The notes: generated by a model not told the origin, from the sequence alone. DNA of 43,482 nt from Myxococcota bacterium (GCA_030065855.1 JASJCT010000032.1:1-43482); one strand, 5' to 3'. Shown: positions 7,184 to 15,838, counted from the first letter of the stretch. A program made the numbers and translations.

Positions 7184-9355
7184 ATGACCAACGCCAGAAC
7201 ATGTCCGTTGTGCGAAAACAAAGTGGCGGCCTCTGCCACCCAGTGCGGCATATGCGGATCGGCACTCTCTCCTGCAGACAACGCCGCGCCACAGAATAAA
7301 GGCCGAACCGATGCAGATGAGGAAGGCGCACTTAGCAGTGCTGAACAGAAACAAGACGAGCCGTCTAGCGTAAAACCAGATAAAGCATCGGGTGTTCCGT
7401 CGCCACCGCCGGCACGCGTGGAAAGCCGCCCTACCCCACTGGGGCTTCAAATGCCGCCAAAAGCAGTGCTGCCTCGACCGTCAGATCCTCCGTCGGCGTC
7501 GACAACTGGTCCCCAACTGCCAAGACCATCTGAGCCACCAACAGCACAAGAGCCTGTATTGCCTCGACCATCAGATTCCCCGGCAGCATCGACACCTGGC
7601 CCCCAACCACCGAGACCATCTGAACCATCACTGCCACTTCCCAGGCCATCCCAAGCACCCCCGATTGGCACCGGCTCTAATGAGGGGGCCGTACTTCCCA
7701 GACCTTCCCAAGCACCCCCGATTGGTGCCAGCCCCAATGAGGGGGTCGTACTTCCCAAGCCATCCCAAGCACCCCCGATTGGTGCCAGCCCCAATGAGGG
7801 GGTCGTGCTCCCAAGACCATCTCAAGCGCCTCCTGTCGATGACGACGAGGAGCCCCCAACACTGCCGCAGGATGCGCCCTTGCCACTTCCTTCCCAACCA
7901 TCTGATGCCAAGCGCATCCGCCCTATTCACTGGGTAGCTATCGCGAGCGTCCTGTTCGTGGGTATCGTCCTTGTCCTGGTGCTTTTGCTTGGCATTGACG
8001 CCGAAACTTCCCATGTCGCCTCCACCCCCTCTGCAAAGGTCGAAAAAGCGGACATCAGCGCTCACAAATCCGAGGAACCAGCGTCGGACTCGCCCAAGGA
8101 AACAGCAAATCAAGCAGACGCTTCGCCCAAACCCACTGGCAATGAAGAGACCATGGGGGCGGGTCAGGTAGGATCTGCCGATACCTCAGCTGAATCCCAC
8201 GCTGAAGAAACCGCAAAGGCGCCCTCTGGGCCGGCTGGGTTGGCCCTGATCGCCCCTCCCAAATTCACGTGTCGGCCCCTCTCTGAATACCCGGATTTTC
8301 CCTGGAAAAAGGAATTTACGAGCCTATTAAAAAAATTAGAGCTTACGGGTATTTGCCAACTCTTCGGCACGCTGAATGCGGCAGCGGTCAGTGCGGGATT
8401 TAACCATCTGTCCCATGCCGGCCCCTATGGCAATGATTCATTGACCGGGGGCACGCGCGTGGAGGCATATCCAACCGGTCAAACCAATCACCAGGGGCCG
8501 CGTATTGAATTTTTGCTCCACGATAATCTGCTGTACGAAATAAGATTTCATTATTATGGCGAGTATACCAAGCAGGTGCCGGCGAAAATGTTTGCATCCC
8601 TTCTCGGCTCATCGGGAGCGGCGCAAAAGGATCCATTTGGTCGATGGTTTTCCCAGTACCAGGATGGGGACATGATCGTGGAGCAGATGGAAAAAACAGA
8701 TAAGTACAGACGAAAGTTCAGATGGGTGGTGTTTGGCTCAAAAGAAAAGAGAAACGCGTTAGACATAATCAAGGGGGCAAATCGCAATGTGGATGCCGAG
8801 GTCACCTACAGCCAAGGCATGGCGTTCTATGGGGATCGAAAGTTCAACCTGGCGATGAAGCGGTTCCGCACGGCGCGGCGCCTTAATGACCGTTACGGCA
8901 TGGCCTATTTCCGGGAGGCGCTCCTATTGCTTCGCGACGAACGGTTCGACATGGCCGTTGAGGCGGTTGAAAAAATCTTGGAAAAAAGCCGGGATGAGCG
9001 GGCGCAGGCAGAGGCACAGGGTGTCTTGGCTGTTGTGGCTTTGTCTAAAAACGACAAAGAAAGCGCCCTTGAACACTATCGCAAAGCAGATGCACTGGAT
9101 CCGGCAAATAAAAACTTTGCCCAATCCTTAAGAGAGCTCGATACTGGGAAATATGCCCCTGAGCGGGTCGCCAAAACCGCTGCTAGAATGGAGTGTCAAA
9201 AGACGCGCCAAGGGGCAAAGTGGACCGTGCCGGGGTTGCTCGCCAGGGGGAACTTTCCAGACTACAAAACGTATCGCAAGGTACTGAAACGAGCCAAAAG
9301 AAGCCGGGCATTCAAAACCGCAAGCCAACGCTGGATCCAGTGGGAGTGCCGGTAA
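7184..9355 (+). CDS. Zinc-ribbon / Pro-rich repeat / single TM / TPR protein
   Basis: The start at 7184 (MTNARTCPLCENKV) was chosen because AAAGGG precedes it and the zinc ribbon begins there; an in-frame ATG at 7163 would add seven residues. The roughly 723-residue protein has in order: a zinc ribbon with paired Cys motifs (CPLC and CGIC); a Pro/Ser-rich linker to about residue 240 with three 19-residue repeats (LPRPSQAPPIGASPNEGVV type); one membrane helix at about 249-270 (HWVAIASVLFVGIVLVLVLLLG); a charged linker; a globular region starting at FTCRPLSEYPDFPW; and C-terminal TPR-like helices (about 540-660). The architecture places the ribbon and linker in the cytoplasm and the TPR part outside. 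It resembles myxobacterial envelope or signalling scaffolds; the function is unknown. Confidence 0.75.
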   Translation: MTNARTCPLCENKVAASATQCGICGSALSPADNAAPQNKGRTDADEEGALSSAEQKQDEPSSVKPDKASGVPSPPPARVESRPTPLGLQMPPKAVLPRPSDPPSASTTGPQLPRPSEPPTAQEPVLPRPSDSPAASTPGPQPPRPSEPSLPLPRPSQAPPIGTGSNEGAVLPRPSQAPPIGASPNEGVVLPKPSQAPPIGASPNEGVVLPRPSQAPPVDDDEEPPTLPQDAPLPLPSQPSDAKRIRPIHWVAIASVLFVGIVLVLVLLLGIDAETSHVASTPSAKVEKADISAHKSEEPASDSPKETANQADASPKPTGNEETMGAGQVGSADTSAESHAEETAKAPSGPAGLALIAPPKFTCRPLSEYPDFPWKKEFTSLLKKLELTGICQLFGTLNAAAVSAGFNHLSHAGPYGNDSLTGGTRVEAYPTGQTNHQGPRIEFLLHDNLLYEIRFHYYGEYTKQVPAKMFASLLGSSGAAQKDPFGRWFSQYQDGDMIVEQMEKTDKYRRKFRWVVFGSKEKRNALDIIKGANRNVDAEVTYSQGMAFYGDRKFNLAMKRFRTARRLNDRYGMAYFREALLLLRDERFDMAVEAVEKILEKSRDERAQAEAQGVLAVVALSKNDKESALEHYRKADALDPANKNFAQSLRELDTGKYAPERVAKTAARMECQKTRQGAKWTVPGLLARGNFPDYKTYRKVLKRAKRSRAFKTASQRWIQWECR
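7637..7807 (+). repeat. Three 57-bp tandem repeats in the Pro-rich linker
   Basis: Units at 7637-7693, 7694-7750 and 7751-7807 encode 19-residue blocks LPRPSQAPPIGTGSNEGAV, LPRPSQAPPIGASPNEGVV and LPKPSQAPPIGASPNEGVV. A degenerate fourth unit follows. Units two and three differ by only a few bases, which indicates recent duplication and probable length variation between strains. Confidence 0.85.
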
Positions 9356-9357
9356 GG

Positions 9358-9468
9358 ACGACGTAGGGTCGCATCGCGATGCGCCCGGCGTGGGTTTTTG
9401 ACGGGCGTTTCGCGAAACGCCCCTACGTGGGTTTTTGACGGGCGTTTCGCGATGCGACCCTACGTCGT
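9358..9468. repeat. Palindromic dispersed-type repeat between convergent genes
   Basis: A perfect 22-bp inverted repeat (9358-9379 and 9447-9468, GTAGGGTCGCATCGCGA core) flanks two direct copies of a unit beginning GTGGGTTTTTGACGGGCG. Between them is the perfect 20-base palindrome GGGCGTTTCGCGAAACGCCC (9403-9422). The element starts three bases after one stop codon and includes the last codons of the converging NTPase gene. It may also act as a bidirectional terminator (inference). Confidence 0.8.
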
Positions 9469-9915
9469 GTCGCCCTCGACTGGGACAGTGCCGGTGGCTT
9501 TGACCAGTGATTTGGCAGTGTCCAGATCAATATCAAGCCGGTTGGACACATCGGTTACGCAAGCAGCTGAGCAGGTATCGCCGCGGATAATATCTGCTCT
9601 TTTGCGCCGTCGCTCACTACCCGGCTTGTCCAGGCGCCCATCCGTTGCCGGCAAAAACAAAACCAGATCCGGCTCAAATGTGGGATCATCGAGTATCGAC
9701 CCGCTTTCCAAAATTAGGTACGCGCAGTTGCCAACGCGGCGGCATACAGCTGAAAAAGATTTGTCGACAGGCAATAGTAGGGCAGGTTTATCCGATCGCG
9801 GGGCATGGGTGCCCAGTTTCACGACTTTTGCATCGGGTAGGAGCTTAGCGATCTTCCAGGCGAGGGTCGTTTTGCCAACGCGTCGCCCACCGCCTGCGAT
9901 AACAATGGTTTTCAT
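9460..9915 (-). CDS. MobB-like P-loop NTPase
   Basis: This 151-residue protein starts with a beta strand and Walker A motif (IVIAGGGRRVGKTT, G9-x4-GKT), then DAKVVKLGTHAP, LILESGSIL and DLVLFLPATDGR in the order seen in MobB/dethiobiotin-synthetase-type GTP/ATP-binding proteins. MobB proteins assist molybdopterin guanine dinucleotide formation, but no molybdenum-cofactor gene is nearby. Cys residues in the C-terminal part (GDTCSAACVTD) are a further feature. The last few codons lie in the inverted repeat at 9447-9468, so the native C-terminus may have been altered. It is probably co-transcribed with the zinc-ribbon gene six bases upstream. Confidence 0.65.
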   Translation of the reverse strand: MKTIVIAGGGRRVGKTTLAWKIAKLLPDAKVVKLGTHAPRSDKPALLLPVDKSFSAVCRRVGNCAYLILESGSILDDPTFEPDLVLFLPATDGRLDKPGSERRRKRADIIRGDTCSAACVTDVSNRLDIDLDTAKSLVKATGTVPVEGDTT

Positions 9916-9921
9916 AGCATG

Positions 9922-10389
9922 TTACGCATCGCCTTTTGGCGGCTCACGCGCAATAAGCTCGAGTTGCCGGGGGTCAACAGACGCGGGTTGCGGAGGTCGC
10001 TGAGATTTGTTGTGGGACCTGGCGCTCCTTCTTGGGGTGCGTTCTGGATTTGTTAAGCTCAATGCAGCCACCGCAGGTGCGCCGGCACGAGGCGACAACC
10101 GATCGACCTCGCTGGGGCGCGCTTTGCGGGGCGTCTCTATCTCGGCTTCTTGGCTTCTCAGGGCCGATTTGACCTGCTCCTTCAGCTGGGTGAGCAGGGT
10201 CGCGAATTCACGCCTGGCGCTTGCTACCTGATCGAGCAGCTCGGAGAGCGCATCACTGATGCCGTCAAAACGGGCCAGTTGCACATGCGGGCATGTTTCA
10301 GACGGACCAGCAGGATTCACCACGCCACAGGCAGGGCAGATGCGAATGACGGTTTTTTTCAGATTTTCAGGATAGTTATTCTCATCCAT
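9922..10389 (-). CDS. Hypothetical protein with N-terminal zinc-ribbon-like motif
   Basis: This 155-residue protein was not recognised as a named family. Residues 16-34 hold CPACGVVNPAGPSETCPH, a CxxC pair followed by a further Cys and His that could bind zinc. A helical, probably coiled-coil segment follows (about 40-90, SDALSELLDQVASARREFATLL). The C-terminal half is basic, Pro/Arg/Ser-rich and likely disordered. The stop is six bases from the MobB-like start, so the two are very likely co-translated partners. Confidence 0.6.
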   Translation of the reverse strand: MDENNYPENLKKTVIRICPACGVVNPAGPSETCPHVQLARFDGISDALSELLDQVASARREFATLLTQLKEQVKSALRSQEAEIETPRKARPSEVDRLSPRAGAPAVAALSLTNPERTPRRSARSHNKSQRPPQPASVDPRQLELIAREPPKGDA

Positions 10390-10436
10390 GATGGTCTTAT
10401 CCTAGCCGGTTTAACCCTATAATGCGACAATTCGAC

Positions 10437-12020
10437 TCAATGGGAAACGCAGATGCTAGCCAGCGTGACAATATAAACCCCGTGTTCGGTTACAGCGAGC
10501 AATTCACGCGTTCGACCCGCGCGCATGGATAAGCCAGTAATACGCGCGCCAGCGTCATCGATTCGCAGCACTGTCTGCCAATTGCCACCACCTGTGTTGC
10601 TGACGCGGATAACCCCCTGATCGATGGTCGGATCATGTGTGGCCACTGCCATTGAGACGGGATCGTCCGGGTCCAACGCAACTGCAGTAACGCCGGTTTG
10701 GGTATCATCTATCTGCCAGGAACGCCCCTTGTCCAACGACCATACGAGGGGACAGGCAATGTCCGCCGTACCGAGGAGAATCGTATCGGCAACCGCTGCC
10801 AATGAGATGGATGGATATACCCCACGGAACGCACTGACCGTGCTCGGTAAGGCACCCGGCTGCCATTCCGTCAGGTTACAACTGCGCCACATTTGAATGC
10901 CAGCTGTTTTTGACCTTGTGAGCAGCATCAGCTCGGTCGTACCAACCACTGGCGCCGCTGCCTCGCAGGGACCAGGAATCGGTAGGCTTCGCCACGTAAG
11001 TCCTTTGTCACTGCTACAAAACAGCTGCCCTTTGCCAGTGCATCCGAGGAGTCGATGGCCGGTTGGCAGAACCTGACCAAAAACGGTGAACTGGGTTGAG
11101 ACCTGCTCTGAACTCGTACAAAGACCCCGCGCCAGGCCCTGGGTAAACCAGCTATTGAGCTGTTTGTAGGTCTTTCCCCGATCTCGGGTGACGAGGAGCC
11201 CCCGGGTGGCAGTGCCGATGAATACCGACTCGCCTTGGATGTAAATGCTCGTCGCTGCCATACCAGAGATACTCTCAGAGCAGACCACCGGATACAGCAT
11301 GCCGTCCGCACCGAGGACATAGAGTCCGTCGCCCACCGCCAGGGGTGAACCGTCGGCAAATGCTGCGGCGGCGACCCCGCCCCTATGGGGTCCGAGGAAC
11401 TGCTTGTCCATGACAAAAGGAGGATCGAGCATCGGCATTTCATCCCAGTCGTCAGTGTCGAGGTCGATGCCGAGCCGCTCCATAGCGGCAATGGGTTCCT
11501 CTTCGTCTTCGTTACTTGAAGCGAGGTCATCCAAATTGTCCCAAGATGCCTCGCCGATTTCGAAATCACTGGATGCCTCGTTATCAGGACCTTCTAGATC
11601 GCCGCCGTCGTCAGGCAATGAAAGTGCATCATCGTCTATGAACCAGTCATCGCTGAGCGGTTCGATAGCCCCTTCCCCTTCACCATCCCCGCCCTCGAGC
11701 CAACCCTCGGCATCGTCGCCAAAGGCGGTGTCGATTGCCGCGCCCAAGTTGCTTTCCGTATCATCCACCCATGATTCATCTGACGCCTCTATTAACATGC
11801 TCTTGGCAATGGACACTTCGTCTATCAAAGGGGGGGTGTCCGAATCCGAACGCAGGTCGAGCTCTTCCTCCTCGACCCCATCAACCACTTCGGAGATGTA
11901 TGTAGCGAGCTCCTTGGCATCACAATCGTCTGTTTCGTCGTGGTCGAGGGGGGGTAAGGGATCTTCGAAGATTGATAAATCATCTATAATCGGCTTTTTT
12001 TTATCCTTTGCACGCATCAT
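10437..12020 (-). CDS. Acidic-linker BNR-repeat protein
   Basis: The chosen start (MMRAKDKKKP at 12020) lies 11 bases after the glycosylase stop with GAGG upstream; an open frame extends further 5' but overlaps that gene. The roughly 527-residue protein opens with about 210 very acidic residues (LDHDETDDCDAKEL, NEDEEEP and similar), followed by a beta-propeller-like region. Asp-box/BNR motifs S/T-x-D-x-G-x-T/S are visible as TRDRGKTY, SSDKGLTW and SLDKGRSW, then DPDDPVSMAVATHD and ELLAVTEHGVYIV. Such repeats occur in sialidases and in YCF48/sortilin-like propellers. No signal peptide is apparent, so it is probably cytoplasmic. No enzymatic residues were identified. Confidence 0.7.
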   Translation of the reverse strand: MMRAKDKKKPIIDDLSIFEDPLPPLDHDETDDCDAKELATYISEVVDGVEEEELDLRSDSDTPPLIDEVSIAKSMLIEASDESWVDDTESNLGAAIDTAFGDDAEGWLEGGDGEGEGAIEPLSDDWFIDDDALSLPDDGGDLEGPDNEASSDFEIGEASWDNLDDLASSNEDEEEPIAAMERLGIDLDTDDWDEMPMLDPPFVMDKQFLGPHRGGVAAAAFADGSPLAVGDGLYVLGADGMLYPVVCSESISGMAATSIYIQGESVFIGTATRGLLVTRDRGKTYKQLNSWFTQGLARGLCTSSEQVSTQFTVFGQVLPTGHRLLGCTGKGQLFCSSDKGLTWRSLPIPGPCEAAAPVVGTTELMLLTRSKTAGIQMWRSCNLTEWQPGALPSTVSAFRGVYPSISLAAVADTILLGTADIACPLVWSLDKGRSWQIDDTQTGVTAVALDPDDPVSMAVATHDPTIDQGVIRVSNTGGGNWQTVLRIDDAGARITGLSMRAGRTRELLAVTEHGVYIVTLASICVSH

Positions 12021-12031
12021 CCCAGATGTCC

Positions 12032-12778
12032 TCACTCCTGGCGATTGGGAGTTCCCATGGCTCCCATCACCAACTGCATGTCCTGCCAAACAGGCCGTTT
12101 TGCAGAGGGATTTCTGAGCAGATAGGCTGGATGATAGGTCGGCATTACGCGCCATTGTTCGAGGTCGTGGAAACGGCCGCGCAATCGGCCCATAGCCTCC
12201 CGCGTTTGAAGAAGAAAATGGGCTGCGGTACTGCCCAGGGCGACGACGATCTCCGGTTCGATGATTTGAAGTTGGCGTCGTAGGAACGGACCGCAGGTGG
12301 CCTGTTCCGTCTCCGTGGGCACCCGATTGTCAGGCGGTCGGCACTTCACCACATTGCAGATATATACTTGGGATCGGTCAAACCCAATCGCAGCGATAAT
12401 CCGGTCGAGCAATTGCCCTGCAGCACCCACAAAGGGCCGTCCCAGACGGTCTTCGTCCCGTCCGGGTCCCTCTCCCACAAAAACAAGGCGCGCGTTGGGT
12501 ATCCCTTCGCCAAAAACAATCGACTGCCGGCCGCGGTGGAGATCGCACCGCGTGCAATCCCCAATGTGGCGTCGCAGGTCATCGAGTGTCTCTGGATGCG
12601 ATAGATTGGGCGTTTTGCAATGTATGTCATCCACCCTCTCAGGAGTGCTTGATGCATCCAGCTTGGTTTCGTGCGGTTGATAGCCGGGGACGCCGTTTTC
12701 CAGCTCCCAATGGATGCGCGCGGTCACCGCGGTCGCAAGTTCAGACACGGTGTTCAGTATCTCTGGTTCGCCGGTCAT
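12032..12778 (-). CDS. Uracil-DNA glycosylase, family 4 (iron-sulfur type)
   Basis: The 248-residue protein removes uracil from DNA to start base-excision repair. The catalytic domain starts near residue 65. Four Cys for a 4Fe-4S cluster are visible: CTRC, then CRPPDNR...ATC with the family's spacing. The active-site loop is GEGPGRDEDRLGRPFVG, and the second uracil-binding motif is HPAYLLR. The first 65 residues are a variable N-terminal extension. It is the first gene of a minus-strand run continuing into the BNR-repeat gene. Its promoter region is shared divergently with the phospholipase-like gene. Confidence 0.95.
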   Translation of the reverse strand: MTGEPEILNTVSELATAVTARIHWELENGVPGYQPHETKLDASSTPERVDDIHCKTPNLSHPETLDDLRRHIGDCTRCDLHRGRQSIVFGEGIPNARLVFVGEGPGRDEDRLGRPFVGAAGQLLDRIIAAIGFDRSQVYICNVVKCRPPDNRVPTETEQATCGPFLRRQLQIIEPEIVVALGSTAAHFLLQTREAMGRLRGRFHDLEQWRVMPTYHPAYLLRNPSAKRPVWQDMQLVMGAMGTPNRQE

Positions 12779-12838
12779 GGGCTCTTCCTTTAAAATGCAG
12801 CGCGCTACTTCCCTAAACTATACGGTAGTGCCTGTCTA

Positions 12839-12856
12839 GAGCAAGTGGACTTGCTC
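12839..12856. promoter_or_regulatory. Palindrome in divergent promoter region
   Basis: GAGCAAGTGGACTTGCTC has perfect 8-bp arms around a GG centre and lies midway between the divergent starts at 12778 and 12887. A weak promoter (TTGCTC at 12851-12856 and TAAACT 16 bases later) points right. It could be an operator for either gene; no regulator is evident. Confidence 0.35.
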
Positions 12857-12886
12857 ATTCGCAATGCTAGGTTAAACTGGTGAGCG

Positions 12887-13816
12887 ATGTTGCATCTAGG
12901 CACATTTCTTTTGAGACCCAAGACAGGGATAACAATCGCAGCCGTCGCTATCTTCCTGTTTCCCGCAGAAGCAGTTGCCTGGGGACCAGTAGCGCACATC
13001 GATTTTTCACTCCAACTCGTTGCGGGCATTGCGGCATTGGTACCTGCTGTACAGCAACTCATTAAACGATATCCCACGGAATTCATCTATGGAAACCTGG
13101 CCGCAGATGCCGTCGTGGGGAAAAACTTAGCAGATATGAAGAACCACTGCCACAGCTGGCACGTGGCGTATGCCCTGCTCAAGGAGGCCAGACAGCTCGG
13201 GGATCGATATGAGGCATTCATGCTCGGCTATATCGGTCACTTGGGCGCCGATGTGGTGGCCCACAACCACTTTATTCCGGATCGACTGGTCGCCAATTAT
13301 CGCGCCTGGGGGGTCGGGCATCTCTATTGGGAAGCGAGATTCGACCAACGGCTGCTGTCAATGGCCCCCCATGTGAGGAACACATGGCTCGAGATGTCCG
13401 CGATGTGTTTTGACGAATACGACCAATTTCTGGCTAAAAAACTCTCGCCGACCCTGTTTTCACACAAGGTCTCGAACCACATCTATAAGCGCTCACTTGG
13501 GGTACAGCGTCACAACCGTTGGCAAGGGGCGTTCAACCGTATCGATATCAAGTCAAAACTGCCCCTGCGAGCCAATGAAATACAACGATGGCGCACGGTG
13601 TCGGTCGCAATGGCCGCACTCGCGATCATCGATCCGACAAGTGAGGAGCTGAGATCATGGGACCCCACGGGTCGCGAGGCCCTGAACGCAGCGGTCAGAC
13701 ACCGTCGCATGCTGAGGCATTACAACCGTCGGCATAAGAAAAATAACGAACCCAACGAGTTTTTAGACAGAAACCGATCCGCATTCGCCTCTATCATCCC
13801 CCATAGGACTGTATAA
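12887..13816 (+). CDS. Zinc-dependent phospholipase C-like protein
   Basis: This 309-residue protein has a hydrophobic N-terminus (ITIAAVAIFLFPAEAVAWG) ending at a plausible signal-peptidase site; in this family the exposed Trp after cleavage (AWG here) is a metal ligand. Further metal-binding positions fit: GPVAHIDF, GNLAADAVVG, NHCHSWH and GYIGHLGADVVAHNHF. The helical zinc-dependent phospholipase C / S1-P1-like domain spans about residues 25-200. The C-terminal 100 residues are basic and of unknown fold. The protein is likely exported. Its 3' end converges on nifS with four bases between the stops. The substrate is not predictable. Confidence 0.75.
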   Translation: MLHLGTFLLRPKTGITIAAVAIFLFPAEAVAWGPVAHIDFSLQLVAGIAALVPAVQQLIKRYPTEFIYGNLAADAVVGKNLADMKNHCHSWHVAYALLKEARQLGDRYEAFMLGYIGHLGADVVAHNHFIPDRLVANYRAWGVGHLYWEARFDQRLLSMAPHVRNTWLEMSAMCFDEYDQFLAKKLSPTLFSHKVSNHIYKRSLGVQRHNRWQGAFNRIDIKSKLPLRANEIQRWRTVSVAMAALAIIDPTSEELRSWDPTGREALNAAVRHRRMLRHYNRRHKKNNEPNEFLDRNRSAFASIIPHRTV

Positions 13817-13820
13817 AATC

Positions 13821-14975
13821 CTAGGATTTAAAGGGCGAAATTTCCCGCAGGCGATGGATAATCCCAGGCATGACCTCGATGATACTGTCCACATCCGCTT
13901 CTGTGTTGAATCGACTCAAAGACAGGCGGACAGATCCGTGGGCGTAATCAAATGGAACGCCCATTGCCCGCAGGACATGGGACGGTTCCAGAGACCCAGA
14001 TGTGCAGGCCGACCCAGATGAGGCGCAGATGTTATATTCGTTCAGGTGAAGGAGAATCGCCTCACCCTCCACGCGCTTGAAGCTGATATTGGTGGTCCCG
14101 GGAAGCCGGTTGCGGGTATCTCCGTTGATGCGGCTGTCCTCGATTTTTAACAGGGCCTGCTCCAGTCGATCCCTAAGCTTTTTAACCCGGCTTTGCTCGT
14201 CTTTGAGATGCTTTTTGCTGAGCTCGGCTGCTTTGCCAAGGGCGATAATGCCCGCGACGTTCTCTGTGCCACCGCGGCGACCCCGCTCCTGATGCCCCCC
14301 AAGCATAAACGGTCGAAACCGACGCCCCCGGCGGACATATAGGGCGCCAATCCCCTTTGGCGCGTGAACCTTATGTCCGGAAATCGAGAGCAGATCCACC
14401 TCGCTCTTCTTGAGGTCGAGCGGAATTTTTCCCAGGGCCTGAATCGCATCTGTGTGGAACAGGGCACCGTAGCTATGGGTAATGTGGCAGGCTTGCTCGA
14501 TCGGGTAAAGAACCCCGGTTTCGTTATTGGCCGCCATTATCGATACCACGGCAACATCGTCGCCCATCTCGTCCTTGAGCTCATCGAGGGAAATGCGGCC
14601 TTCGCCGTCCACCGGCAGCAGCGTGACCTCGTATCCCTCCCGCTCCAGATAGCGAACCAGGGTCAACACAGCCGGGTGTTCCACCCGCGTGGTAATGATC
14701 CGTCGCCTGCCAGCGCGAGAGGCCAGGGCCGATCGGATAGCAGTGTTGTCAGACTCTGTGCCGCAGCTGGTAAAGACGATCTCTGTTGCATGGACCGCGC
14801 CCATTGCCTCGGCGACCTGCTCCCGCGCCCATTCTAAATCCCGGCCCAGATCACTGCCAAATGAGTGAATACTGGAGGCATTGCCGTACCGCTCGGTGAG
14901 AAAGGGGATCATCGCCTCGAACACTTCTGGATCGACGCGGGTTGTCGCGTTGTTATCGGCGTAAATAACCGGCAT
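13821..14975 (-). CDS. nifS: Cysteine desulfurase NifS/IscS type
   Basis: This 384-residue PLP enzyme converts cysteine to alanine and hands sulfur to a scaffold. Visible motifs: YADNNATTRVDPEV at the N-terminus, HTDAIQALGKIPLD, the PLP lysine in SISGHKVHAPKG, and the catalytic Cys loop SSGSACTSGSLEPSHVL of group I desulfurases. The ATG overlaps the nifU stop by one base (TAATG), so the two are translationally coupled. No nitrogenase gene is in the window, so the pair may serve general Fe-S assembly (inference). Confidence 0.96.
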   Translation of the reverse strand: MPVIYADNNATTRVDPEVFEAMIPFLTERYGNASSIHSFGSDLGRDLEWAREQVAEAMGAVHATEIVFTSCGTESDNTAIRSALASRAGRRRIITTRVEHPAVLTLVRYLEREGYEVTLLPVDGEGRISLDELKDEMGDDVAVVSIMAANNETGVLYPIEQACHITHSYGALFHTDAIQALGKIPLDLKKSEVDLLSISGHKVHAPKGIGALYVRRGRRFRPFMLGGHQERGRRGGTENVAGIIALGKAAELSKKHLKDEQSRVKKLRDRLEQALLKIEDSRINGDTRNRLPGTTNISFKRVEGEAILLHLNEYNICASSGSACTSGSLEPSHVLRAMGVPFDYAHGSVRLSLSRFNTEADVDSIIEVMPGIIHRLREISPFKS

Positions 14976-15838
14976 TATCTGGCCTCCTCGAGCACCTCCA
15001 GGGTAATGGTCGGATCCACGATTTCCCGCAGTTTTTCCTGGATCCAGTTGGACGTCAGGCCAGCGGCACGACAGCCCGAGCAGTGGCCGGTCATACGGAC
15101 CGTGACATGGGCCCGGTCAATGTCCACTAACTCCAGGTCCCCCTCATCCCGCTGGAGCAGGGGGCGCACCTCATTGTCTAGGATTTCCTGGACGATATTG
15201 ATCCGCTGAAGATTGGTCAGCTGTTTCTTCTCGACTGCGGGCTTGGGTTTTTCAGGTTTTTCACTGCCCCAGATCTCATCTAGGATGGCTTGGATTTCGT
15301 CCTGGCATGCACCGCATCCACCGCCTGCCTTGGTATAGTTGGTTACATCTTCGAGGGTGCGCAGCTTGTCCTCTGCCACGACGCGTCGAATCTTACCTTC
15401 GGTCACGCCAAAACAGAAGCAGATCATCCGCCCTTCTTCCTCGTCTTCGCTTGCTACTGGTTTTTCCCCGCGATAATCGGCAATCGCAGCTTCAAGTGCT
15501 TCGCGACCCATCACTGAGCAGTGCATTTTTTCAGCTGGCAGGCCGCCCAGGAAGTCTGCTATTTCCTGGTTCGTAATTTTCAGGGCATCTGCCACGGATT
15601 TCCCTTTTACGAGCTCGGTGAGCACCGAAGACGAGGCAATGGCACTGCCGCATCCAAAGGTCTGAAATTTTGCATCTACGATAGTGTCTTGTTTCCTATC
15701 CACTTTGATCGACAGCGTGAGGGCGTCACCGCACGCGACAGATCCCACTTCTCCGACCCCGTCGGCCTCCTCGATGCGGCCGACATTTCTCGGGTTCATG
15801 AAGTGATCTTTTACCTTATCCGTGTAATTCCATCCCAT
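14975..15838 (-). CDS. nifU: Fe-S cluster scaffold NifU (three-domain)
   Basis: The 287-residue protein has all three NifU modules. An IscU-like domain (residues 1-125) carries Cys in VACGDA, FGCGSA and MHCSVM. A central BFD-like 2Fe-2S domain starts at MICFCFGVTEGKI and ends with GGGCGACQDEI. A C-terminal Nfu domain has the CxxC motif HCSGCRAAGLTSNW. The start is supported by AGGAGGT eight bases upstream. It is co-transcribed with nifS. The full-length form, rather than a separate IscU, is typical of deltaproteobacteria and epsilonproteobacteria, which may use it as the housekeeping scaffold. Confidence 0.96.
   Translation of the reverse strand: MGWNYTDKVKDHFMNPRNVGRIEEADGVGEVGSVACGDALTLSIKVDRKQDTIVDAKFQTFGCGSAIASSSVLTELVKGKSVADALKITNQEIADFLGGLPAEKMHCSVMGREALEAAIADYRGEKPVASEDEEEGRMICFCFGVTEGKIRRVVAEDKLRTLEDVTNYTKAGGGCGACQDEIQAILDEIWGSEKPEKPKPAVEKKQLTNLQRINIVQEILDNEVRPLLQRDEGDLELVDIDRAHVTVRMTGHCSGCRAAGLTSNWIQEKLREIVDPTITLEVLEEAR

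Noticed and set aside
7392..7937. His/Arg-rich frame within the Pro-rich linker
   Set aside because: It is an out-of-frame reading of the tandem repeat; the zinc-ribbon/TPR gene occupies this strand in another frame.
11404..12117. Ser-rich plus-strand frame of 237 codons
   Set aside because: It is the antisense of the acidic head of the BNR-repeat protein; its Ser-rich composition follows from Asp/Glu codons on the other strand.
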